Below are positions 15,206 through 22,935 of a stretch of 24,894 nucleotides of DNA, one piece after another (positions within the stretch are counted from its first letter, which is position 1; each line of letters begins with the position of its first letter). The DNA comes from JBCCMA01 sp045107005. Its GTDB lineage: Bacteria > Pseudomonadota > Gammaproteobacteria > Steroidobacterales > JBCCMA01. Position numbers and translations under genes: made by a program. The stretch is from the NCBI GenBank assembly GCA_045107005.1, contig JBGCFP010000191.1, positions 1 through 24,894 of the forward strand, in the 5' to 3' direction. The notes under the pieces were generated by a model. The model made no database searches and was not told the origin of the DNA. It worked only from the letters and a program-made list of their open reading frames with translations.

Positions 15206-15799
15206 GTGACAATGCGTGAGCTCGAACAACTGGACGACGAACAACTGATCGCGCGTGCGGCCGATGCACGGTTACGCGCTCAGTGCGTCGCGTGCCTGTA
15301 CAAACGTCATCTGCACCGCGTCGTGGGCTGGTGTCTGCGCGTCAGCGGTGACGAACATGAAGCGTTGGATATCGCGCAGGAAGTGTTTATTCGCGTCGAC
15401 GGCACGCTTGATTCGTTTCGTCGTGACAGCCGCTTTACCACATGGCTTTACGTCATTGCCCGACGCACGGCCATCGATCATCTGCGCCGCCGGCAGGCCA
15501 ACATGGACAAGGCCATGGCCTTGGCGCGTGAGCCCACCAGCGATACGCAAACGCCCGAACAACTGACTCAGGAGGCGCAGTCATCGCGCCAGTTGCATGC
15601 GGACCTGAACCGCCTGCTGGCACCGGACGAAGCGCAGGTTGTTTACATGCATTTTTCTCTCGGTATGACCCTGCCCGCGATTACCCGCTCTCTGGGGCTG
15701 ACCAACAATTCGGGCGCGAAAGCGCCGTTGGTCGCCGCAATGCGCAAATTGCGGCGTCACTATAAAGTCGCGCCCGGCGCGACACGGAGTGCGCTATGA
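15206..15799 (+). CDS. ECF-type RNA polymerase sigma factor
   Basis: This 197-residue sigma-70 family factor has region 2 at about 25-97. The -10 recognition and core-binding signature reads DIAQEVFIRV, then FRRDSRFTTWLYVIARRTAI and DHLRRR. Region 4 is at about 137-187, with the helix-turn-helix MTLPAITRSLGLTNNSGAKA and LVAAMRKLRR. It lacks regions 1 and 3, as in ECF factors. The GTG at 15206 has GAGGGGG 8 bp upstream; an ATG at 15212 is the alternative. Its stop overlaps the next start (ATGA), coupling it to the anti-sigma gene. It probably controls the envelope genes around it, which is inference from position. Confidence 0.9.
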   Translation: MTMRELEQLDDEQLIARAADARLRAQCVACLYKRHLHRVVGWCLRVSGDEHEALDIAQEVFIRVDGTLDSFRRDSRFTTWLYVIARRTAIDHLRRRQANMDKAMALAREPTSDTQTPEQLTQEAQSSRQLHADLNRLLAPDEAQVVYMHFSLGMTLPAITRSLGLTNNSGAKAPLVAAMRKLRRHYKVAPGATRSAL

Positions 15800-16479
15800 C
15801 TTCACCATCCATGAGCGACTTGGCCAACGCACTGCGCGGCGACGATTGCCCCGCCCCAGAGGTGTTTCTGGCGCAAAACTGGGCCGATCTCGACACGGCG
15901 ACGCGGTTGCAGATGCAGACGCATGTCGCGACCTGCGCTGCCTGCCAGGCTGAACGAAACCTCGCCAGTGCCTTTGACGACGACAGCTCCTCCGCACGCG
16001 TGCGGGCCATTGCAGATCGGGTTCAATTGCCCGTCGCGGAGACGGTGCCGAGTCAGTTCGGCGCATGGCGCGGCCTCCTTGCCGCCACGGTCGCAGCGTG
16101 TGCGATCGGGTTGGGTGCCATCGTCGTGCGCGATGACGGGGCGTTGCCTGAACTGCCGCAACGCAATAGCGCCGCCGACACGGTGCGTGGCGCGCGTATC
16201 CAGCAGCTCCCGCAGCCGGCCGCGTCGAGCCCTGACGCGATGATGATTCGTTGGACACCCGTGGACGACACCGCGCATTATGTCGTGGCCGTGCGCAATG
16301 CGGCTGGCGAGCTTGTCTGGACCGCGCAGACGGGACAGACGGCCATTGCGTTGCCGGACGACTTGGCCAGAACTGGCGGCACATTGCGCTGGGACGTCGT
16401 GGCAATCGGCGCGGGCGGTGAGCGTTTGGCGCAATCGAAGGAAGGGGTATACATTTACGGTAGAGGGGGAGAAATGTGA
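15796..16479 (+). CDS. Zinc-binding membrane anti-sigma factor
   Basis: This 227-residue protein has residues 43-50, HVATCAAC, giving His43-x3-Cys47-x2-Cys50, the zinc-binding anti-sigma (ZAS) motif that clamps ECF factors in the cytoplasm. One transmembrane segment at about 91-111 (WRGLLAATVAACAIGLGAIV) follows. The rest (about 112-227) is periplasmic and contains a fibronectin-like block, IRWTPVDDTAHYVVAVRN to LRWDVVAIG, which could sense an envelope signal. It is translationally coupled to the sigma gene by an ATGA overlap and to the cohesin-like gene by TGATG, so the three form one operon. Confidence 0.85.
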   Translation: MTSPSMSDLANALRGDDCPAPEVFLAQNWADLDTATRLQMQTHVATCAACQAERNLASAFDDDSSSARVRAIADRVQLPVAETVPSQFGAWRGLLAATVAACAIGLGAIVVRDDGALPELPQRNSAADTVRGARIQQLPQPAASSPDAMMIRWTPVDDTAHYVVAVRNAAGELVWTAQTGQTAIALPDDLARTGGTLRWDVVAIGAGGERLAQSKEGVYIYGRGGEM

Positions 16480-17465
16480 TGAACAAGAGCACAGTCTTTC
16501 GATGTCTGGTTTTCATTGCTCTTCTGACGCAGGTGTCAGCTCGCGCGCACGACCACGATCTGTTGCTGCGCGTGCAGGACGCGGTGGGTGCGCCCGGCGG
16601 TCAGACGGTGATTACGCTGCGGACCTATTCCACCCGCCCTGTGGGTCAAGGCACCATTTGTATGCGTTTTGATCCAACCCTGGGTCAGGTGCCGCCGCTG
16701 TCGTCGCTAAAGGGCGTCAAGGTATTTGGTCAGGCCGACGACGTCATCCAGAGTTTTACGACCAGCGAACAAAATGGCGCGCTGATCATCGACGTGGTGT
16801 TTGAATCAGCCAGTGCGTCGATCAATCTGGTGGACGGGCCGTTTGCTGCGTTCTATTTTGACGTGGCCCCCGATGCGCCGATTGGCCAGGAGATGGAGAT
16901 CCGTATTGATCCGGGCGTCACTGGACTGCTGGACGAAAACGGGTTTCCGATTCCGATTGAGTTGCGCAGCGGCGAGCTGACGATACGCGATCCCGCGTTG
17001 CCCGTTGAAATTGCAGCTGAGGCACACCTGCCCGATTTCCCCGACATGCCCGTGACGCTCTCACTGCAAACCAATGAGCCGTTTGCAATCGGCAGTGGGC
17101 AGGTCGGCATCCGCTACAGCAGTCGCGAATTGACTGGCGAACACATCTTGCGCAGTGACCCGCGCTTCGGGCGGGCCGACATCAAGATGGACGGCCACGC
17201 CGGCCTCGCGATTTTCAATATCGTTACGACCGACCATGCGTTTAACGAATTGCCGGGCAATATTCTGTCCATTGACGTGCAACCCAATCCGGCGTTTGCA
17301 TTCGGCCAGGAGCCGGAGATTTATCTCGACCCGGCGTTCACGCACTTGTTTGATCGGGAAGGTCGGTGGATACCAGTCACCATTGAGGATGCGGTGTACG
17401 CACTACCGAACACGGTGGCGCCACCCAAAGATGAGGGTCGCACCAAGCAACGCCAGCGCAAATAG
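16479..17465 (+). CDS. Secreted protein with two cohesin-like modules
   Basis: This 328-residue protein starts at ATG 16479 (GAGGGGGA ribosome site, TGATG overlap with the anti-sigma stop; a GTG at 16476 is possible). A signal peptide covers about 1-22. Module 1 (about 28-170) follows the cohesin layout: APGGQTVITLRTYS, ICMRFDPTLG, DDVIQSFTTSEQNGALIIDV, GPFAAFYFDVAPDAPIG, DENG, then a closing SGELTI strand. Module 2 (about 176-308) repeats it: PVTLSLQTNEPFAIGSGQVG, IRYSSREL, GLAIFNIVTT, GNILSIDV, a Phe-Asp-Arg-Glu-Gly loop, and VTIEDAVY. Cohesins bind dockerins, which occur in four proteins of this window. There is no anchor, and the tail is basic (GRTKQRQRK). Its last 63 bp overlap the convergent CHAT gene. 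The cohesin call is by pattern only. Confidence 0.6.
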   Translation: MNKSTVFRCLVFIALLTQVSARAHDHDLLLRVQDAVGAPGGQTVITLRTYSTRPVGQGTICMRFDPTLGQVPPLSSLKGVKVFGQADDVIQSFTTSEQNGALIIDVVFESASASINLVDGPFAAFYFDVAPDAPIGQEMEIRIDPGVTGLLDENGFPIPIELRSGELTIRDPALPVEIAAEAHLPDFPDMPVTLSLQTNEPFAIGSGQVGIRYSSRELTGEHILRSDPRFGRADIKMDGHAGLAIFNIVTTDHAFNELPGNILSIDVQPNPAFAFGQEPEIYLDPAFTHLFDREGRWIPVTIEDAVYALPNTVAPPKDEGRTKQRQRK

Positions 17466-19817
17466 CGCGTACCAGCGTGTGTGCGTTTTGACGGCGACCA
17501 GCGGACCGCTGTCACCATAGATCACGTAGCCCGCCCAGACGGACGGCGAGCCCCATTCTTCCGACGTCGCGAGACGGCGCTTGACGGCGTGCAGCGCGTC
17601 GTTGGGCGAGCGCCCAAGCGCGAGCTGTGCGTAAAACTGCTCCATCACTACCGCACTGGCCGCGTCGTCAACGGGCCACAGCGTGGCGAGCACGGCCTGC
17701 GAGCCGGCCGCCCTGAACGCGCCGGCAAGATTCGTCATCGGGGCACCAACGGTGCCTTTGCCAGCGGCGGTGCTGCAAGCCGACAACACGGTGAGTGAAA
17801 CGGGCAGGTCGAGCGCCGCAACATCACGCGGGAACAGCAGCCCGTCGTCGCTGGCCGATGCGCCGAGAATCAGAACCGCGGCGTCGTCCAGGCGCGCATC
17901 CACCACCGCATGACTGGCGATGTGCAGCACGTCACCCGGACCCACGCGCGCGTTGCGCAGTGCGGTTTCGCTCGCCGCGTCATCCACCAATACTTGCGCG
18001 GGTTGATCAAACTGCGCTGCCACGCTCGTGACTTCGCGCGCGACGTTCGGCAATGACTGCAACACCCGCAGTGCTGGATGGTTCTTGTTGACGGTGTCGA
18101 GCTTGCCGTACGCGAACGCGACCAGCGTGGGCGAGTTTTCGGTCGGCGGATTGGCGGTAGACACCGCCGTGGCACTGTAACGCACGGCGACAGGACTGCT
18201 GCGCTCGCCAACGTGCTGTGCGATCAACAAATCAAAAGGGATCGCGGCAAGCGGGCCATCCGGTGCAACAATCAGATCCGCGCGTGCAAAATCCAGATCT
18301 TCAATTGGCGGACGCAGTGGCGCAAAAGCATCGGCGCCCGGCGATTCCCCGCGACTAAGCACGCTGTGCAAGTGAAGGGCTGCGTCCGCGATCGGGCCCG
18401 TGTCGAAACGGCGCCAGACAATAGTATCGGAACGGACTGTCCAGACTTCCGTGTTGTGTTGCGTGACGAAAAATTCCAGCAGATGTCCAGACGTATGTTG
18501 GTCCTTCGTATTGTCGATGAGCAGCTCGTCACTGCGTCCGGTCGCTTCCAATAGCGCAAGCGCCTTGGCGCGTCCCGCGATCCGCCGGGCGCGTTGCACG
18601 TCCTGTGTTGCACCGGTGCGCTGGTAGCGCTCAAACAAGATGTCGATCGCCAGCGCGTAAGCCGCGCGACGATCGGTCAACAGCGTTTGGCGATGCGTGT
18701 CGCCAACAAGGGCCGCACGCTGGTCTTCGATCAAATCAATGGCGCGCAGTGCGGCAACAAGAGCGGCTTCGGAGGTGCCTTGCGCAAACGCAATACGCGC
18801 ACGCGCATCGCGTACAAACCAGTCGTCCGTCCCGTCGTCCAGAGTGGCAAAAAGCCGTGCAGCCTGATCTTCATCGTCGCGGTCCAGACGCACACGCAAA
18901 GTGAAATACTGTGCCTCGCGTGCGGCACTGACGTCGCCACTGGCAACGCTTAGTGCACGTGCCTGTTCAAAACGTTCGAGGGCTGCCTCGAGATCGTTGC
19001 GATTCAGCCAATGCACCAGTCCCTGATTAAGATAGACGTTGGCGACCGCCGCCCGGTCGGCGCGCGTCTCAAACGCGGCCAGCGCCGAGCGATAAGCACT
19101 CAATGCAGCGCTTGGGTCGCCAAGATTGCGCAAGACGACGCCGCGATTCATTTGGATGTCGGGCAGGAGATCCGGCGCGGCCGTGGTGGCAATGTCGAGT
19201 GATTGCTCGAGTGCCTGCAGCGCGTCGCGATACGCTCCAATTTTTTCCAGCACGACGCCGCGGTTTAGCGTCAGCAATGCGCGCTGATATGGCGCCCACT
19301 CGGACTCGGTGTTTGCAAGCAAGATGTCATCGGCCAGGCGGTATTGGTCGAGCGCCTGAGCATAGTGACCGGCGTTGGTTTCCAGAACGCCGAGGTTGGT
19401 CAGGCTAATGACCTGGCTGCGCAGGTCGCCCAGCTGCGTGTTGATGGACAGCGCCTCACGATGATGACGTCGGGCGCTGTCGCCGTTGCCAAGTCTTTCC
19501 TGTACGCGCGCGACGTTGTTCAAGGTTCGTGCCAGCCGGCGTTGATCGGCGATCGTGCGCCGCAGAACAAGGGCATCGTCACACAACTTCTCGGCGGCCG
19601 TCAGATCACTGCGGTCAGTGAGGATGACGCACGCGTTGTTCATCGCCGCCGCCCGGTCCTCCGCTGCCGCATCACTGGCCGTCACGTCAAGGTACAGGTT
19701 GAGTGCCTCGTCAAGCTGACCGGCGCGATGCAGGTTGCGCGCGTCGTCCAGCGTACTGCCCGCGACAGGTAGCGCCGCCAACCACAGCAACATGCAGCCC
19801 AGCACAGATCTCTTCAC
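17403..19817 (-). CDS. Exported TPR-CHAT protease-like protein with C-terminal membrane anchor
   Basis: This 804-residue protein starts at GTG 19817, where a signal peptide begins (MLLWLAALPVAGS, about 9-21). Residues about 22-340 hold tetratricopeptide repeats (NNVARVQERLGNGDSARRHH, LTNLGVLETNAGHYAQALDQ). The C-terminal part is a CHAT domain, a caspase/gingipain-fold cysteine protease: HIASHAVV (His636) and LSACSTAAGK (Cys681) are the catalytic dyad, followed by NLAGAFRAAGSQAVLATLWP and the VWAGYVIYGD block. A hydrophobic segment at about 782-800 plus RHRVR ends the chain. CHAT proteins with TPRs are usually cytoplasmic (for example Craspase partners); the signal and anchor suggest an envelope location here. 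It converges on the cohesin gene and may process envelope proteins. Confidence 0.8.
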   Translation of the reverse strand: MKRSVLGCMLLWLAALPVAGSTLDDARNLHRAGQLDEALNLYLDVTASDAAAEDRAAAMNNACVILTDRSDLTAAEKLCDDALVLRRTIADQRRLARTLNNVARVQERLGNGDSARRHHREALSINTQLGDLRSQVISLTNLGVLETNAGHYAQALDQYRLADDILLANTESEWAPYQRALLTLNRGVVLEKIGAYRDALQALEQSLDIATTAAPDLLPDIQMNRGVVLRNLGDPSAALSAYRSALAAFETRADRAAVANVYLNQGLVHWLNRNDLEAALERFEQARALSVASGDVSAAREAQYFTLRVRLDRDDEDQAARLFATLDDGTDDWFVRDARARIAFAQGTSEAALVAALRAIDLIEDQRAALVGDTHRQTLLTDRRAAYALAIDILFERYQRTGATQDVQRARRIAGRAKALALLEATGRSDELLIDNTKDQHTSGHLLEFFVTQHNTEVWTVRSDTIVWRRFDTGPIADAALHLHSVLSRGESPGADAFAPLRPPIEDLDFARADLIVAPDGPLAAIPFDLLIAQHVGERSSPVAVRYSATAVSTANPPTENSPTLVAFAYGKLDTVNKNHPALRVLQSLPNVAREVTSVAAQFDQPAQVLVDDAASETALRNARVGPGDVLHIASHAVVDARLDDAAVLILGASASDDGLLFPRDVAALDLPVSLTVLSACSTAAGKGTVGAPMTNLAGAFRAAGSQAVLATLWPVDDAASAVVMEQFYAQLALGRSPNDALHAVKRRLATSEEWGSPSVWAGYVIYGDSGPLVAVKTHTRWYALFALALLGATLIFGWRHRVR

Positions 19818-19889
19818 GTTTGTTGTTCCATTGCGCGACGTGATGACGACTAACTCCCTGACGCTGACCGCTGTCTCCGGCTGCGTCAA

Positions 19890-19920
19890 GCCCGTGTGCG
19901 GCAACAAGACCACAACGGGC
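19890..19920. repeat. Inverted repeat in the divergent CHAT/lipoprotein promoter region
   Basis: GCCCGT (19890-19895) pairs with ACGGGC (19915-19920) across 19 bp, inside the 136-bp gap between the minus-strand CHAT start (19817) and the plus-strand lipoprotein start (19954). It could be an operator or a leader hairpin. No -10/-35 pair is clear. Confidence 0.25.
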
Positions 19921-19953
19921 GTTTCATAACCGCATATTTCGGGGGATCCGGAC

Positions 19954-22935
19954 ATGACACAGGGCACGGTGTCGTCGGCCGGCTGGCGCTTTTCGTTGCT
20001 GTGGCTTGCGCTCGTTTTGAGCGGCTGTCCCAGCGGCACGGGTGACGGACTGGACGACAACGGGCGACCGCTCTCAGAGGGCGGTGGTACGCCGCCTCCC
20101 GCCTTGAACGCGACCTTTGAGTCGCTTCAGGCGAACATCTTCACCCCAACCTGCACCGTATGCCACGCGGGTGCCGCGGCGCCGGTTGGACTCAAACTCG
20201 ACGCGGCCAACAGTTACGACATGCTGGTCGGCGTGGCGAGCGCGCAAGTGCCCGCGCAGCTGCGTGTTGTTCCCGGCGATCCCGACGCCAGCTATCTGGT
20301 CCAGAAGATCGAAGGGACCGCCGCGGTCGGACAGCAGATGCCGCTGGGTGGCCCATTCCTGGACTCAGATCAGGTCGCCCAAGTGCGCGACTGGATTGCT
20401 GCCGGCGCGCAACCTCCCGCGCCACCGGCGGCGGATACGCCTCCGCTTGTGCAATCACTGACACCCGCCGCCGACAGCACGGTAACGATGCTGCCCGTCG
20501 AATTGCGCGTGGTGTTCAGCAAGCCGATGGATGCATCGCTTGTGAGTACGACTACAGTGTTGCTGCGCGCCAGTGGGGGGGACGGTTTGTTTGGTGATGC
20601 GGCGGACCTGACGATTACGCCGGCGGGCCTGGGTCTCGATAGCGTAGCGGCGAACACGCTGGTCATAGACCTGGATGGCGTGACGCTACCCGACGACGAT
20701 TACCAGCTGCGTCTGATCGGCAGCGGCGCAACGGCTCTGGCCGACACGGACGGTGTATTGCTCGATGGCAATGCCGACGGCACGGCCGGCGATGACTTTG
20801 AGGCGGTGTTTACCATCGCGACCACGGCACCACCGCCCGCGGCCACGTGGCGCAGCATTCAGGATGAGGTGTTTACACCCGTGTGCGTCGTGTGCCATGT
20901 CGACGGCGGCCAGGCCGCATTCCTGCCGCTGGATGAGACCAACAGTTACGACGCGCTGGTGGGGGTGCCGAGCACGGAAGTGCCAAGCTTGCTGCGCGTC
21001 GAGCCGCTCAATGCCAACGACAGTTATCTCGTGCAAAAACTTGAGGGCACGGCCGCGGTAGGCGCCCAAATGCCGTTAGGTGGTGAGCCCTTGCCTGAGT
21101 CGACGATTGCGGCCGTGCGTGGCTGGATCGATACTGGCGCCGTCAGGACGCCTGGCGACCCGGTGCCGGACATCGTGCCGCCGGCCGTAGTGGTCGCCGC
21201 TCCCCTGGGTGTGTTGGCCGGTACAGTGACACTGGCGGCCAATGCGAACGATGCTTCTGGCGTCGCCAGTGTCGATTTTTGGATTGATGATGCACTGTTG
21301 GCGCGCGATACGGTGGCGCCATTCGAGGCTACTTTCGATACCACCACAGTCGCGGATGGTGAGTACGCGATCACCGCACGCGCGTTGGACAACGCGGGCA
21401 ACGAAGGACTGTCACCGGTCGTCAATGTGACCGTTGACAATGCGCCGCCGCCGGACGATCAGGCACCCAGTGTGTCTCTGGCCGATCCGGGCATGATGAT
21501 CATGGGCAGCATCACGTTGACGGCGGCCGCGAGTGACAATGTTGGCGTGACGCTGGTGCGCTTTTTTGTCGACGATCAACTCATCGGCACCGACAACGTT
21601 GCGCCATACAGCCTTGAATGGGACTCAAGCGGTGTTACTGACGGTGCCCATGCGCTGCGTGCGCAGGCGGAAGACGCCGCCGGCAACGTGGGCGATTCGA
21701 CGACGATCGATGTGATCGTGGACAATGCGTTGCCGCCTGACACCACAGCACCAACGGTCGCTGTGACGCCGCCAGCCGGTCCGCTCACTGGCACTGCCGT
21801 GCTGAGCGTCACGGCCATGGACGACGTCGGCGTCGTCTCCGTCGATCTGTTTATCGATGACGTGTTGCAGGCCACCGATACGACGGCACCCTATGAGTTT
21901 GATGTGGATACCACGGCATTCGCCGACGGCGATTACGTCGCGCGTGCAGAAGCGGTCGATGCCGCGAGCAATGTGGGTGTCTCAGACAATGTTGTCGTGA
22001 TGATCGAAAACGCCGGTCCGCCGGACACCGTCGCGCCGGTTGTGATGCTCACGGCGCCGGCCCAACCCGCGGCCGGTACCGTGACCGTCCAGGTGACCGC
22101 CAGCGACGACACCGCGTTGGCTTCGGTGAGCGTGTTGGTCGACGGCGTTGCACTTGGCGTCGATACAGTTGCGCCGTTTGAATTCGTCTGGGATACGACC
22201 GCTCTGCTCGACGGCGATCACGTGCTCAGTGCGCGGGCGACGGATGCTGCGGGTAACGAGGGCGCGGACGAGCCGCTGGTTGTGACCGTTACAAACGGTG
22301 GCCCGCAGCCAACGCTCCCGTGGATCCAACGGGAAATTTTCGAAGTGGGTTGCGCAGCGGGTTGCCATATCGCTGGGGGCATAGCGCCCTTCCTGCGTCT
22401 GGACGCGGCGAACGCCTTTGCCGATCTGGTCAACGTCGCGGCGTCGGAAGGTGGCTCATCGCTGCGCGTGACGCCGGGCGATGCGGATGACAGCGCGCTG
22501 GTCCAGCGACTTGAAGGTGACCTGACACCGTCAATGCCGCTCGGTGGCGCAGCGCTGCCGGACGAGGACATTGCGGCGGTGCGCGCGTGGATCGATGGCG
22601 GCGCCTTTGAAACGCCGCCCGACACAATCGCGCCGGGTGTCAGTCTGGCTGCGATCACGTCGGCGGTCAGCGGCGAGATCACGTTGGAAGCGTTTGCCGT
22701 CGATGACGTCGCGGTGACGGAAGTACGGTTTGTGGTTAACGGTACGGAAGTGGGCGGCGTGGGCACGATGCCCTACACGCTGCTTTGGGATAGTCGCGAC
22801 GTTGTCGACGGCACCTACCCGGTGCTCGCGCGCGCGCTCGATGCGGCCGGCAACGAAGGGGTGTCGCAGACCGTCTTGATCACCATCGACAACAGTACGA
22901 GCGAGGCGTCCCGTCGCGAGGAGAATCGACCATGA
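19954..22935 (+). CDS. Lipoprotein with three cytochrome-like domains and five Ig-like domains
   Basis: This 993-residue protein has a lipoprotein signal: LVLSGC gives lipidated Cys25. Cytochrome-like domain 1 has CTVCH (67-71), then GLKLDAANSYDMLVGVAS, VPGDPDASYLVQKIEG, QMPLGGP and WIAAGA; domain 2 has CVVCH (311-315) with the same series. This layout matches Planctomycete-type PSCyt1 cytochromes. Domain 3 (about 788-882) has CAAGCH (800-805), one residue longer than CxxCH. Between domains 1 and 2 is an SbsA-type Ig domain (about 165-290); four Ig-like domains (about 408-780) and one final (about 885-980) carry repeated FDTT, V-A-P-F/Y and D-A-A-G-N-E/V-G motifs. A GGGGGATCCGG stretch precedes the ATG, and its last 4 bp overlap the porin gene. 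It probably sits on an outer membrane leaflet and passes electrons. Confidence 0.85.
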   Translation: MTQGTVSSAGWRFSLLWLALVLSGCPSGTGDGLDDNGRPLSEGGGTPPPALNATFESLQANIFTPTCTVCHAGAAAPVGLKLDAANSYDMLVGVASAQVPAQLRVVPGDPDASYLVQKIEGTAAVGQQMPLGGPFLDSDQVAQVRDWIAAGAQPPAPPAADTPPLVQSLTPAADSTVTMLPVELRVVFSKPMDASLVSTTTVLLRASGGDGLFGDAADLTITPAGLGLDSVAANTLVIDLDGVTLPDDDYQLRLIGSGATALADTDGVLLDGNADGTAGDDFEAVFTIATTAPPPAATWRSIQDEVFTPVCVVCHVDGGQAAFLPLDETNSYDALVGVPSTEVPSLLRVEPLNANDSYLVQKLEGTAAVGAQMPLGGEPLPESTIAAVRGWIDTGAVRTPGDPVPDIVPPAVVVAAPLGVLAGTVTLAANANDASGVASVDFWIDDALLARDTVAPFEATFDTTTVADGEYAITARALDNAGNEGLSPVVNVTVDNAPPPDDQAPSVSLADPGMMIMGSITLTAAASDNVGVTLVRFFVDDQLIGTDNVAPYSLEWDSSGVTDGAHALRAQAEDAAGNVGDSTTIDVIVDNALPPDTTAPTVAVTPPAGPLTGTAVLSVTAMDDVGVVSVDLFIDDVLQATDTTAPYEFDVDTTAFADGDYVARAEAVDAASNVGVSDNVVVMIENAGPPDTVAPVVMLTAPAQPAAGTVTVQVTASDDTALASVSVLVDGVALGVDTVAPFEFVWDTTALLDGDHVLSARATDAAGNEGADEPLVVTVTNGGPQPTLPWIQREIFEVGCAAGCHIAGGIAPFLRLDAANAFADLVNVAASEGGSSLRVTPGDADDSALVQRLEGDLTPSMPLGGAALPDEDIAAVRAWIDGGAFETPPDTIAPGVSLAAITSAVSGEITLEAFAVDDVAVTEVRFVVNGTEVGGVGTMPYTLLWDSRDVVDGTYPVLARALDAAGNEGVSQTVLITIDNSTSEASRREENRP

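Noticed and set aside
20370..22766. Several long minus-strand frames rich in Ser, Thr, Ala and Pro
   Set aside because: Antisense shadows of the repetitive Ig-like lipoprotein gene; the composition mirrors its codon pattern.
21160..22935. Tandem DNA repeats in the Ig region
   Set aside because: The repeats are at protein level; the underlying DNA is too diverged to call a DNA repeat array.
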